From positions 1 to 35,132 of the forward strand of contig CAKPCB010000009.1 of NCBI GenBank assembly GCA_934141245.1: a DNA stretch of 35,132 nt, written 5' to 3'. This document shows, piece after piece, positions 8,100 to 16,247 of the stretch; the first letter of the stretch is position 1, and every line of letters starts with the position of its first letter. The position numbers were made by a program, and so were the translations under genes. The DNA is from an uncultured Bacilli bacterium. Its GTDB lineage: Bacteria > Bacillota_I > Bacilli_A > RF39 > UBA660. Below the pieces are notes generated by a model that made no database searches, was not told the DNA's origin, and was given only the letters and a program-made list of their open reading frames with translations.

Positions 8100-8129
8100 A
8101 ACTCAAATCGTTTTGATTTGAGTTTTTTT
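8100..8129 (+). terminator. Rho-independent terminator of tRNA-Ile
   Basis: A 10-bp perfect stem (AACTCAAATC at 8100-8109, GATTTGAGTT at 8115-8124) with a five-base loop and a T run. Confidence 0.85.
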
Positions 8130-8156
8130 ATTTCTTTTGTTCTAATAAAAAATGAG

Positions 8157-8185
8157 TTGTACTTTTTATTAATTTATGGTAATAT
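8157..8185 (+). promoter_or_regulatory. promoter of the two-gene HTH-repeat operon
   Basis: TTGTAC at 8157-8162, a 17-base spacer and TAATAT at 8180-8185, with a TG two bases before the -10 (extended -10). A GGGGG ribosome site at 8201-8205 precedes the ATG at 8214. Confidence 0.55.
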
Positions 8186-8213
8186 ATACTACAAATTTAA
8201 GGGGGCTTATTTT

Positions 8214-9005
8214 ATGAAAGATTTGCCAGTTGAAATAATATATGAATTACATAAATCAGGAGTATTAGTAGAAAAGATTGCTGAAATGTATAATGTTCAT
8301 GAAACTACAATTTTATATCGAATACATAAATATTGTGATGAAAACAATTTAAAGTTTAAGCCACAATCTAGTGGGCATAGACATAAAATAGAATTGCCAA
8401 TGGATGAAATATGTAAGTTATATGAAGCTAATGTCTCATCTATAGAAATTGCAAAAAAATATGAATGTACTTCTTCAACAATTCTGAATAGGTTACATGA
8501 GTTTTATGAAAATCAAGATGATGGAAAGACTGTTCGTTCTAGAGGAAAGACTATATTAGAATTGCCAATGGATGAAATATATGAATTGTATCAACTTAGG
8601 ATACCAATCACTGAGTTAGCACGAGAGTATAATTGTCATCCGGTTACAATGGAATATAAAATAAAAGATTATTGTAATCAAACAGGTTTAGAAATAAGAA
8701 AATACCGTAGTGCAGATGAACTTCCTTTGGAAGATATATATAATTGTTATCAAAATGGTGAGACATATCTCGAATTAGCTGATAAGTATGGATTTAGTAG
8801 AGTTACAATATCCACAAAATTACGTGAATATTGCCAGAAGAATAATCTTGTTATTAATAGAAAAAATAAATATAAATCACAAAATTATAAATTGAAGCTT
8901 CAAAATCAATCTATATTTTTGAGACAATTGAAAGAAATACTTGAAATTTGTAATGAAAAGCTTGATGATAATGATGAAATAAAAAAACTAACTAAAATAT
9001 TATAA
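8214..9005 (+). CDS. tandem helix-turn-helix repeat protein A (four repeats)
   Basis: A 263-aa protein built from four copies of a HTH module of about 45 residues, starting near residues 4, 61, 117 and 170. Each copy follows the pattern LPxDEIYxLYxxG, then ELAxxYxC, then xxxTIxxRLxxYC, which is a three-helix homeodomain/resolvase-like fold. Linkers are 10-15 residues. The repeats differ mainly at positions expected to face DNA in the third helix (for example HET, TSS, HPV, SRV before the Thr). A C-terminal tail (about 229-263, NQSIFLRQLKEIL) recurs in the next gene. No nuclease, transposase or ligand domain is present. The start at 8214 is set by the GGGGG site; an upstream extension would run into the tRNA terminator. 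A multi-site DNA-binding or DNA-organising role is inferred. The gene begins right after tRNA-Ile and is co-transcribed with its paralogue. Confidence 0.8.
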   Translation: MKDLPVEIIYELHKSGVLVEKIAEMYNVHETTILYRIHKYCDENNLKFKPQSSGHRHKIELPMDEICKLYEANVSSIEIAKKYECTSSTILNRLHEFYENQDDGKTVRSRGKTILELPMDEIYELYQLRIPITELAREYNCHPVTMEYKIKDYCNQTGLEIRKYRSADELPLEDIYNCYQNGETYLELADKYGFSRVTISTKLREYCQKNNLVINRKNKYKSQNYKLKLQNQSIFLRQLKEILEICNEKLDDNDEIKKLTKIL

Positions 9006-9020
9006 AATGGATGTGTGTAT

Positions 9021-9998
9021 ATGGATGAAAATTTAATAAAAGAAATACTTAAAGAATACACTGATGGAAAGTCATCAAGAGAACTTGCTCAAAAATATGG
9101 ATGTAGTAATCAAACAATACTAAATCGACTACATAAATATTGTGATAAGAATAATATAAATATAGATTTTCACAAATCTCCACTTGCTTCTACTAGATTG
9201 AATATATCACCAGAAGATGTTTATGATTTGTACATTGATGGTTTAACTCCCTCTTCTATTGCAGATATATATAATTGTAGTTCTGTAACTATATTAAGTA
9301 GATTACGTGAGTATACTGATAAAATGGGCATAGAATTAGTACTTGACTCGCATAGAGTGAAATTACCAGATGAAGAAATTTACAAAAAATATGAAAGTGG
9401 AAGATCAATATGTTCATTGGCACGAGAGTATTATTGCAGTACGGTAACTATAGCAAATAGATTGCATAGTTATTGTGATGAAAATGGTATAGAATTAAAA
9501 AAACATGATTATTCTCAAAGAAGAAAAACTATATCAAAGAGAAAAGCTATATCTGAGTATGAAATTTATAAAAAATATGATTCAGGTAAATCATTGGATG
9601 ATTTATCAATTGAGTATTCTTGTTCAAAACAAACTATTTTAAATAGGTTGCATAGTTATTGTGATAAAAATAAAATAAAATTAAATATTGTTAAGGGCAA
9701 TACTTCAAAATTACCAATGAATGAAATATATGAAAAATATAGATCTGGTATTTCCTCTTATGAATTAGCTAGAGAATATGATGTTATTCCAAGAACAATA
9801 ATTAGTAGATTAAAAAAATTTGCTATAGAGAATGGATTTGAATTAAAAACAGGTAAGGGAAGAAATATTAAAAATAATGATTTGGAAAGAGAGAATCAAC
9901 TAATCTTTTTAAGACAATTAAGGGAAATATTGCTTGAGTGTTTAAAAGAAAATGATTGTAATGACAAAGTAATTAATGTTTATAAAAAAATAAAATGA
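9021..9998 (+). CDS. tandem helix-turn-helix repeat protein B (five repeats)
   Basis: A 325-aa paralogue of the preceding gene, 15 bases downstream in the same unit. Five HTH modules start near residues 4, 62, 115, 178 and 231. Recognition-helix segments read GCSNQTILNRL, NCSSVTILSRL, YCSTVTIANRL, SCSKQTILNRL and DVIPRTIISRL: a constant frame with variable contact positions. The same C-terminal tail (NQLIFLRQLREIL, about 292-304) follows a basic linker. The ribosome site is weak (GGATGTG), which suggests translational coupling to gene A; GTG at 9015 is an alternative start. The function is unknown. The lack of any catalytic domain argues against a transposase or recombinase, and the array design suggests recognition of a long DNA site or bridging of several sites. 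A terminator follows immediately. Confidence 0.8.
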   Translation: MDENLIKEILKEYTDGKSSRELAQKYGCSNQTILNRLHKYCDKNNINIDFHKSPLASTRLNISPEDVYDLYIDGLTPSSIADIYNCSSVTILSRLREYTDKMGIELVLDSHRVKLPDEEIYKKYESGRSICSLAREYYCSTVTIANRLHSYCDENGIELKKHDYSQRRKTISKRKAISEYEIYKKYDSGKSLDDLSIEYSCSKQTILNRLHSYCDKNKIKLNIVKGNTSKLPMNEIYEKYRSGISSYELAREYDVIPRTIISRLKKFAIENGFELKTGKGRNIKNNDLERENQLIFLRQLREILLECLKENDCNDKVINVYKKIK

Positions 9999-10027
9999 GT
10001 TTAATATGTTTTAAACTCATTTTATTT
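9992..10027. terminator. bidirectional terminator between the HTH-repeat operon and rpmB
   Basis: A 13-bp perfect inverted repeat (AAAATGAGTTTAA at 9992-10004, TTAAACTCATTTT at 10011-10023) with a six-base loop. It overlaps the stop codon of the HTH gene. Confidence 0.8.
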
Positions 10028-10038
10028 ATTACAGATTG

Positions 10039-10224
10039 TTATGCTGCAACTTTTTCATCTTTAAAGATTGCTCTTTTTTCTTTACTACTTATTCTAACTC
10101 TACGACCATCATTTAATCTTACAATTTGAAGATTTAATTTTTGTTTACGATTAGTCTTGTTTAAAGCATGAGATCTGTTTCTTGCTTTACAATTTGGTTT
10201 TCTACCAGTTACATTTATAGCCAT
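10039..10224 (-). CDS. rpmB: 50S ribosomal protein L28
   Basis: A 61-aa basic protein of the large ribosomal subunit. It matches the family pattern: VTGRKPNCKARNRSHALNKT near the N-terminus, then LNLQIVRLNDGRRVRISSKE. Only one cysteine (Cys12) is present, so this is the form without the zinc ribbon. The start is supported by an AAGGAGG site. It has its own promoter (TTGACT, 17 bases, TAAAGT, minus strand) and is divergent from dnaE. The C-terminal part diverges from better-known L28 sequences, as expected for a distant lineage. Confidence 0.93.
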   Translation of the reverse strand: MAINVTGRKPNCKARNRSHALNKTNRKQKLNLQIVRLNDGRRVRISSKEKRAIFKDEKVAA

Positions 10225-10263
10225 TAAAGATTCCTCCTTCAGTACAAATTAATACGCTTATTA

Positions 10264-10292
10264 ACTTTAACATATTATTTCAATTTAGTCAA
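10264..10292 (-). promoter_or_regulatory. promoter of rpmB
   Basis: On the minus strand, TTGACT (10292-10287) and TAAAGT (10269-10264) are separated by 17 bases, with TG just before the -10. Confidence 0.65.
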
Positions 10293-10330
10293 ATATTTTG
10301 TTCAATGTTATATTTAAAATGTAAATTATG

Positions 10331-10339
10331 TGGTATATT
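10331..10339 (+). promoter_or_regulatory. extended -10 promoter element for dnaE
   Basis: TGGTATATT fits TG-N-TATAAT with one mismatch and lies 20 bases before the ATG. AAAGGAGGG follows as a strong ribosome site. Confidence 0.45.
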
Positions 10340-10359
10340 ATAAATAAAGGAGGGATATT

Positions 10360-13302
10360 ATGAATAATACAAGTCTGTATATTAAAACAAACTATTCCCT
10401 TTTATCTAGTTTAATATCTATAGATTCTTTAATAGATATGGCAATAAAAAATAAATTTAACTCCCTTTCTATTTGTGATGACAATCTTACATCTACTATG
10501 ATTTTTTATAATAAATGTATTAATAATGGCATTAAACCAGTCATTGGACTTGATGTTAAATATAATAATACTAATATACTTTTATATGCCAAAGATTACG
10601 ATGGATATAAAAATTTAATTAAATTATCTACAATTATGAGTGAGAGAGAAGTAACAATTGATGATATAAAAGAATATAATAATAATTTAATTTGCATAGT
10701 ACCATTTTCTTCTATTGAATTATATAATGAAATACATAATTTATATGATGATATATATATAGGAGTTGGCAATTCTATTGAAGAAAAAGAATCTAAGCAA
10801 ATAAGTAGCAAGTTGGTTTTTATAAATAAGGTACTATATTTAAAAAAACAGTATAGTGAATATTTAAAATATTTGTTTATGATTCGTGATGGTAAAACAA
10901 TAAGTGATGATATATCTTTTAAAGATAATTACAATTATCCTCTCTTTGATAATGCATATAATTTAGTTAGTAAAGATACTGTTGATAATATATATGTAAT
11001 ATTAAAAAAGTGTAATTTAAAAATAGAAAAAAGAAACGATCTTTTACCTGTGTTTGATGATAGTGTTGATGTGGATGAATACCTAAAAAGTTTGAGCATT
11101 AAAGGTCTAACAAAAAGATTGAATGATAATGTACCTTTAAACTATAAGAATAGACTTTTTTATGAACTTGATGTAATTAAAAAAATGGGATTTTCTAATT
11201 ATTTTCTTGTCGTTTATGATTTTATTAGATATGCTAAGAAAAATAAAATATTAGTGGGACCTGGTAGGGGAAGTGCAGCTGGATCTTTGGTTGCATATTC
11301 CCTTGGTATTACGGATGTTGACCCTTTAAAATATGATTTATTATTTGAGAGATTTTTAAATCCACAAAGAGTTACAATGCCAGATATAGATACTGACTTC
11401 CCAGATATTTATAGACAAGATGTAATAGACTATGTTACTAAAAAATATGGCGAAAAAAGAGTAAGCGGAATTATCACTTTTGGTACAATGGCACCTAAAT
11501 TAGTTTTAAGAGATGTGGGCAGAGTTTTAAACGTTCCAATAAAAACGATTGATTCACTTTGTAAACATATTCCTAATGTTACAAAACAAAAATTAAAAGA
11601 CTTTTATATGGAAAATGAAGACTTTAAAAACATAATTGATAGTAGTGATAAATTAACTCTTTTATATAATATTTCAAATCTAATTGAAGGATTTCCAAGA
11701 CATACATCTATACATGCTGCTGGTATAGTGATGAGCAGAATAGATTTGGATGAAGTTATTCCACTTGTAAAAAGTGATGATTCATATATAAGTGCATATT
11801 CTATGGAATACTTGGAAGAGTTAGGTTTATTAAAAATGGATTTTTTAGGTATTAAGAATTTAACTACCATTATGAATATAATAAGTGATATAAAGATACA
11901 TGAAAATATAGATGTTGACTTTTCTAGTATTCCACTTGATGATGAGGAAACTATAGAGTTATTTAAAAATGCTGATACATGTGGTATATTTCAATTTGAA
12001 TCTGATGGAATGAAAAACTTTTTAAAGAAGTTAAAGCCAACTTCATTAAATGATATCTTTGCAGCAATAGCACTTTTTAGACCAGGACCTGCAGTTAACA
12101 TTGATAGTTATATAAGAAGAAAACATAATATTGAAAGTGTAGAGTACATTTCTCCATCACTAGAAAAGATACTTGCACCTACATATGGAATAATAATATA
12201 TCAAGAGCAAATTATGCAGATTGCAAATGTAATGGCAGGCTTTTCTTTGGGAGAATCAGATATACTTAGAAGAGCAATGAGTAAGAAAAAATTAGATTTA
12301 CTAAAAAGTGAAGAAAAAAAATTTATAGATGGTAGTATTTCTAATGGATATTCCAAAGAGATTGCAGAGAAAGTTTTTAATTTGATTTTAAATTTTGCTA
12401 ATTATGGATTTAATAAGTCGCATTCCGTTTGTTATTCAATTATTGCATATAAAATGGCATACTTGAAGGTAAAATACCCAAAATATTTCTTTGCTAATTT
12501 ACTTTCTTCCGTTATTAACAATGAATCAAAAACACTTGAATATATAAAAGAAGCAAGAAAGCTTGGAATAAAAATACTTTTACCTAATATAAATAAGAGT
12601 ACTAATAAATATGAAGTAGATGATGATGGAATTCTTTTTCCTATTTCGAACATTAGAAATGTAGGTTCTGCTATCTCATCATATATATTGGCTAATAGAA
12701 CTAGTCCATTTACAGATATATATGACTGTTTCTCTAAAATAGTATCTAGAAATGTTAATAAGTCTGTTATAGAATCTTTAATTAATTCATCATGTTTTGA
12801 TGAGTTTGGTTATAATAAAGCTACATTAAATTATAACTTAGATAATTTAATTAATTATGCTACCTTAACAAAGGAGATTGATTCAGAATTTGTTATGAAA
12901 CCTGATATTGAGTTGAGAGATGAATATTCTAAAGATTTATTACTTGACTTAGAAAAACAAAGTTTAGGGATTTACTTGAGTGATCATCCAACCGTTATAT
13001 ATAAGTCAAAATTAGATGGAAAATATAAAAATGTTAATGAGATTAATAAAAATTTTAATAAAACAGTGGGACTTGTAGTATTGATTGAAAAAATAAAAAT
13101 AATTAACACAAAGAATAATGATAAGATGGCATTTGCTTTATCAAGCGATGATACTGGTAGTTGTGATTTAACGTTCTTCCCAACTCAATATGAAAAATAT
13201 AAAGATATTATAAACAAGGGCGATGTAATTTATATAACAGGCCAAGTTCAAAGAAGATTTGATAAATATCAAGTTGTTGTACAAAATGTAAACAAAATTT
13301 AA
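10360..13302 (+). CDS. dnaE: DNA polymerase III subunit alpha (DnaE), PHP domain degenerate
   Basis: Replicative C-family DNA polymerase, 980 aa, shorter than most DnaE proteins. Order: PHP-like domain (about 4-210), catalytic core (about 230-680) with GPGRGSAAGS at 300-309 and the catalytic aspartates Asp342 and Asp344 in PDIDTDF, the third catalytic Asp494 in LKMDFLGIKNLT, a helix-hairpin-helix region (about 720-800) and a C-terminal OB fold (about 895-975, ending VQRRFDKYQVVVQNV). In the PHP domain the usual HxHS motif reads YIKT and TDHGN reads CDDNL, so metal-dependent proofreading is not expected. The start has a strong AAAGGAGGG site. In Bacillota DnaE usually works beside PolC, which is not in this window. 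Divergent from rpmB. Confidence 0.95.
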   Translation: MNNTSLYIKTNYSLLSSLISIDSLIDMAIKNKFNSLSICDDNLTSTMIFYNKCINNGIKPVIGLDVKYNNTNILLYAKDYDGYKNLIKLSTIMSEREVTIDDIKEYNNNLICIVPFSSIELYNEIHNLYDDIYIGVGNSIEEKESKQISSKLVFINKVLYLKKQYSEYLKYLFMIRDGKTISDDISFKDNYNYPLFDNAYNLVSKDTVDNIYVILKKCNLKIEKRNDLLPVFDDSVDVDEYLKSLSIKGLTKRLNDNVPLNYKNRLFYELDVIKKMGFSNYFLVVYDFIRYAKKNKILVGPGRGSAAGSLVAYSLGITDVDPLKYDLLFERFLNPQRVTMPDIDTDFPDIYRQDVIDYVTKKYGEKRVSGIITFGTMAPKLVLRDVGRVLNVPIKTIDSLCKHIPNVTKQKLKDFYMENEDFKNIIDSSDKLTLLYNISNLIEGFPRHTSIHAAGIVMSRIDLDEVIPLVKSDDSYISAYSMEYLEELGLLKMDFLGIKNLTTIMNIISDIKIHENIDVDFSSIPLDDEETIELFKNADTCGIFQFESDGMKNFLKKLKPTSLNDIFAAIALFRPGPAVNIDSYIRRKHNIESVEYISPSLEKILAPTYGIIIYQEQIMQIANVMAGFSLGESDILRRAMSKKKLDLLKSEEKKFIDGSISNGYSKEIAEKVFNLILNFANYGFNKSHSVCYSIIAYKMAYLKVKYPKYFFANLLSSVINNESKTLEYIKEARKLGIKILLPNINKSTNKYEVDDDGILFPISNIRNVGSAISSYILANRTSPFTDIYDCFSKIVSRNVNKSVIESLINSSCFDEFGYNKATLNYNLDNLINYATLTKEIDSEFVMKPDIELRDEYSKDLLLDLEKQSLGIYLSDHPTVIYKSKLDGKYKNVNEINKNFNKTVGLVVLIEKIKIINTKNNDKMAFALSSDDTGSCDLTFFPTQYEKYKDIINKGDVIYITGQVQRRFDKYQVVVQNVNKI

Positions 13303-13305
13303 AAT

Positions 13306-13331
13306 TGATATTAATTATCATCTTTTTTTTT
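13306..13331 (+). terminator. weak Rho-independent terminator after dnaE
   Basis: TGATA/TATCA (13306-13310 with 13316-13320) is only a 5-bp stem, but a run of about ten T follows. Confidence 0.4.
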
Positions 13332-13342
13332 ATGGTTTTATA

Positions 13343-13351
13343 TGTTATAAT
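13343..13351 (+). promoter_or_regulatory. extended -10 promoter of the Tad operon
   Basis: TGTTATAAT is a perfect extended -10, 29 bases before the first ATG. No clear -35 is seen (T-rich). Confidence 0.55.
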
Positions 13352-13380
13352 TATTTATAGTTAATAATAGGGGTGGTAGC

Positions 13381-13752
13381 ATGAAAAACCAAAAAGCACA
13401 AGCTCTAATAGAATTCGTTTTAATATTACCAGTTCTTATTATGTTTTTATTTTCAATTATAGATTTTGGTACAATTTTTATAAGAAAAAGTGAATTAGAA
13501 AATAAAATAAATGATGCCTATGAGGCGGCAAAATCTTCAACAGATGTTTCTACACTATATTCAAATATAGAGAGTGCCATAAATAAAGATAGTAATAAAT
13601 ATTCACTAGAGCTTACATTTGATAATGAAAGTGATTATATGAATATAAAACTAATTAGTGAAGTAAAAACAATTACACCTGGTTTAAACTTAATAATTGG
13701 TTATCCTTATAAAGTTACAGTGGAAAGAGTGATTAAATATGTTGAACAATAA
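13381..13752 (+). CDS. TadE-like minor pseudopilin
   Basis: A 123-aa protein with a short basic/polar N-terminus followed by the TadE/TadG motif AQALIEFVLILPVLIMF (residues 6-22). Glu11 is the conserved glutamate of type IV-type pseudopilins, and the segment is the single N-terminal membrane helix. The rest is an external domain with beta character. In Tad systems such proteins are processed by the prepilin peptidase and help assemble Flp pili or a pseudopilus. First gene of the Tad operon; a second TadE-like gene overlaps its 3' end by 14 bases. The start has a GGGGTGG site. Confidence 0.8.
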   Translation: MKNQKAQALIEFVLILPVLIMFLFSIIDFGTIFIRKSELENKINDAYEAAKSSTDVSTLYSNIESAINKDSNKYSLELTFDNESDYMNIKLISEVKTITPGLNLIIGYPYKVTVERVIKYVEQ

Positions 13753-14056
13753 GGGTCAATCATTGGTTATATTTGTCATAGTACTTCCTATACTGTTACT
13801 ATTTATATCTTATGTGTTTGATGTTATTACAATTAATTATGAGAGAAACAGACTAAATAATATAGCAGTTCAAATAAAAGATAATGTCAATACATTAACA
13901 GATGATGAAATAGTTATACTTGTTAATAAAAATGATAAAGAAATAGATGTTGATATAAAAGAGAATGAAATTAAACTTTCAAAAAAAATCAAGGGTGTTT
14001 TTAATAAAATTACAAAACAAGAATACTACAATATAAATAGCATAATAGCTAGATAA
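13739..14056 (+). CDS. second TadE-like protein, lacking the conserved glutamate
   Basis: A 105-aa protein starting MLNNKGQSLVIFVIVLPILLLF. The GQ..(E)F..VLP frame of TadE/TadG is clear, but Ile occupies the place of the usual Glu (VIF instead of VEF). A single N-terminal membrane helix is followed by an external acidic/lysine-rich domain. It overlaps the previous gene by 14 bases and is followed 14 bases later by the ATPase gene, so tight co-expression is expected. It may act as a minor subunit whose processing or packing differs from its partner. Confidence 0.7.
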   Translation: MLNNKGQSLVIFVIVLPILLLFISYVFDVITINYERNRLNNIAVQIKDNVNTLTDDEIVILVNKNDKEIDVDIKENEIKLSKKIKGVFNKITKQEYYNINSIIAR

Positions 14057-14070
14057 AAGGGTTGATAAAA

Positions 14071-14853
14071 GTGGCGAAAGAAAAAAAAGGTAAAATTATT
14101 ACAATAACTTCTATGAAAGGTGGAGTGGGTAAAACAACAACTACTTTACTTTTAGCAAGTGTTTATAAGAACATGAAGAAGAAGGTATTAATAGTTGATT
14201 TGGATTTGTATACTGGTAGTATAGCATTTTCATTAAATCTTGATGTTAAATCTACTGTATTTAATGTATGTGATGATATGGCTAATAACAGATATAAAGG
14301 ACTTTTTAATGGTGAGTACATAACTAGTTTTGATGAATATATAGATGTTTTGCCTGCGCCAAAAGATCCAAGACAAGCAAGTAAAGTTGATACAAAGTGT
14401 TTAGAAATACTAATGAATAGTTTAGCTAATTATTATGATGTTGTTTTAATTGATACTAATCACTTGTTAGACATATATAATATGATTGCATTTGAATATT
14501 CAGATAATATAGTTAATATTTTTACAAATGATGCATATGACTTAAAGGGTACAAAAAATATAGTTGCAATTTGTAAAAATATGAATGTTAAGAATCTTTT
14601 ATTGGTTTTAAATAATGCAGAGGATGATAGAAAAAGATATTTTTCTATTTATGATATGAAGTCAATATTAAAACATCCAATTGATTATATAATACCTAAT
14701 TCATTATACATAAAGAATTTTGATATGTATGTAACGGAATCTAAACTTATTGATTATTTTTCTAAACTTAGAAATTTAAAAAAAGATGTTGAAAAGTTAG
14801 CGCTTAGACTTCTTGATAATGTGGAAGGAGTTGGTGATAATGAAGAAAAATAG
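14071..14853 (+). CDS. MinD/ParA-like ATPase of the Tad system (CpaE/TadZ-type)
   Basis: A P-loop ATPase that in Tad loci localises the pilus machine. The deviant Walker A is KGGVGKTT (Lys16 and Lys21 counting from the GTG at 14071). The second motif IVDLDLYTGS and the Walker B strand VVLIDTN are present. At 260 aa it lacks the N-terminal receiver-like domain of typical CpaE, so it is a short version. The start is uncertain: GTG 14071 is preferred (AAAGGG 9 bases upstream), with TTG 14062 three codons upstream. It overlaps the TadA gene by 14 bases. Confidence 0.8.
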   Translation: MAKEKKGKIITITSMKGGVGKTTTTLLLASVYKNMKKKVLIVDLDLYTGSIAFSLNLDVKSTVFNVCDDMANNRYKGLFNGEYITSFDEYIDVLPAPKDPRQASKVDTKCLEILMNSLANYYDVVLIDTNHLLDIYNMIAFEYSDNIVNIFTNDAYDLKGTKNIVAICKNMNVKNLLLVLNNAEDDRKRYFSIYDMKSILKHPIDYIIPNSLYIKNFDMYVTESKLIDYFSKLRNLKKDVEKLALRLLDNVEGVGDNEEK

Positions 14854-16222
14854 TTGGTTAGAAGAATTTGAATTTGATACTAAAACAAATAAAAAAGAAT
14901 TTCAAGGTTCAATAAGTGATTATGATGTATTTAAAGATAAAAAGTTACTTGATAAGTTTAGGGATACTATTATCCAGGAATTAATTGATAATCAAATTCC
15001 TGATGATAAGTTATTAACTCAATATATAAATGAGGAAATAGACATAATCACAGAGGGATACGATTTATCTAATTTAGAAAGAAGTTATTTATTTAACTTA
15101 ATAGAAAATGAAATAAATGGATTTGGTCCTATTACAGAATTACTTGATGATGAGAATGTTACTGAAATAATGGTTAATAGTCCAAGTGAAATATATATAG
15201 AAGTTGATGGTCAACTTATAAAAGATGAAACGATATCATTTATTAATGATGAACATATTATAAGAACTATACAGAGAATTGTACAACCACTTGGTAGAAC
15301 TATTGATTCAGCAAATCCAATGGTTGATTCACATTTGCCTGATGGATCGCGTATAAATGCTATAATTCCACCATTATCACTAAAGGGACCTGTTCTTACA
15401 ATACGTAAATTTAAGAAAAATATGGATAATATAGATAGTTTAATAGGAAATGGAACACTTACACCATACATGGCTAGATTTTTACAAGCTTGTGTTGAAG
15501 CAAAACTAAATATTGTAGTTTGTGGTGGTACTGGTAGTGGTAAAACAACACTATTAAATATATTATCTAATTTTATTGGACCACATGAAAGAATAATTAC
15601 AATAGAAGATGCGGTTGAGTTAAAACTAAAACAAGAACATGTTATTTCACTTGAAACAAGAAATGTTAATTATGAAAGAGATGGAGAAGTAACTATAAGG
15701 GATTTAGTTAGAAATTCATTACGTATGAGACCAGATAGAATAATTGTTGGTGAGGTTCGTGGTAAAGAAGCATTCGATATGTTACAAGCAATGAATACTG
15801 GTCATGATGGATCACTAACTACACTTCACGCTAACTCACCAGTTGATGCATTAAATAGATTAGAAACAATGATTTTAATGAGTGAAATGGATATTCCATT
15901 AAGAGCTATTAGAGGATATATTGAAAAAGCTTTGGATTTAGTTGTTAATATTGAACGTTTGTCAGATGGAAGAAGAAAAATTACATCTATCTCAGAAATT
16001 GTTGGTTTTGATGGAGAAAACATAATATTAAAAGAAATATTTGCATTTAGACAAAATGGTCTTACTGAAAAAGGTGAAATAAATGGCGAATTTGTTCTAT
16101 ATAACTATATACCTTATGTATATAAGAAAATTAAAAATAAAGGTATAGATAGTGTAGATGATATATTTGATGAAATACAAAAAAATGTAGATAAAAAACA
16201 TAAAAAGAAAACAGAAAAATAA
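14840..16222 (+). CDS. tadA: TadA/CpaF secretion ATPase
   Basis: The hexameric ATPase that powers Tad pilus assembly at the cytoplasmic face. 460 aa. Walker A GGTGSGKTT at 229-237, the secretion-ATPase Asp-box region IITIEDAVEL (252-261), Walker B IIVGEVRG (301-308) and the His box TTLHAN (327-332). The N-terminal domain (1-100) is acidic and helical, as in CpaF. The start at 14840 is chosen because the AAGGAG...GGTGAT region lies immediately upstream and because upstream in-frame codons fall inside the previous gene. Downstream are the two TadB/TadC membrane proteins. Confidence 0.95.
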   Translation: MKKNSWLEEFEFDTKTNKKEFQGSISDYDVFKDKKLLDKFRDTIIQELIDNQIPDDKLLTQYINEEIDIITEGYDLSNLERSYLFNLIENEINGFGPITELLDDENVTEIMVNSPSEIYIEVDGQLIKDETISFINDEHIIRTIQRIVQPLGRTIDSANPMVDSHLPDGSRINAIIPPLSLKGPVLTIRKFKKNMDNIDSLIGNGTLTPYMARFLQACVEAKLNIVVCGGTGSGKTTLLNILSNFIGPHERIITIEDAVELKLKQEHVISLETRNVNYERDGEVTIRDLVRNSLRMRPDRIIVGEVRGKEAFDMLQAMNTGHDGSLTTLHANSPVDALNRLETMILMSEMDIPLRAIRGYIEKALDLVVNIERLSDGRRKITSISEIVGFDGENIILKEIFAFRQNGLTEKGEINGEFVLYNYIPYVYKKIKNKGIDSVDDIFDEIQKNVDKKHKKKTEK

Positions 16223-16247
16223 ATTTTAACAGAAAGAAGGTGTTACA

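Noticed and set aside
8214..9998. HTH-repeat genes as transposase or recombinase genes
   Set aside because: No DDE, serine or tyrosine recombinase catalytic motif and no terminal inverted repeats are visible; the HTH modules account for nearly the whole protein.
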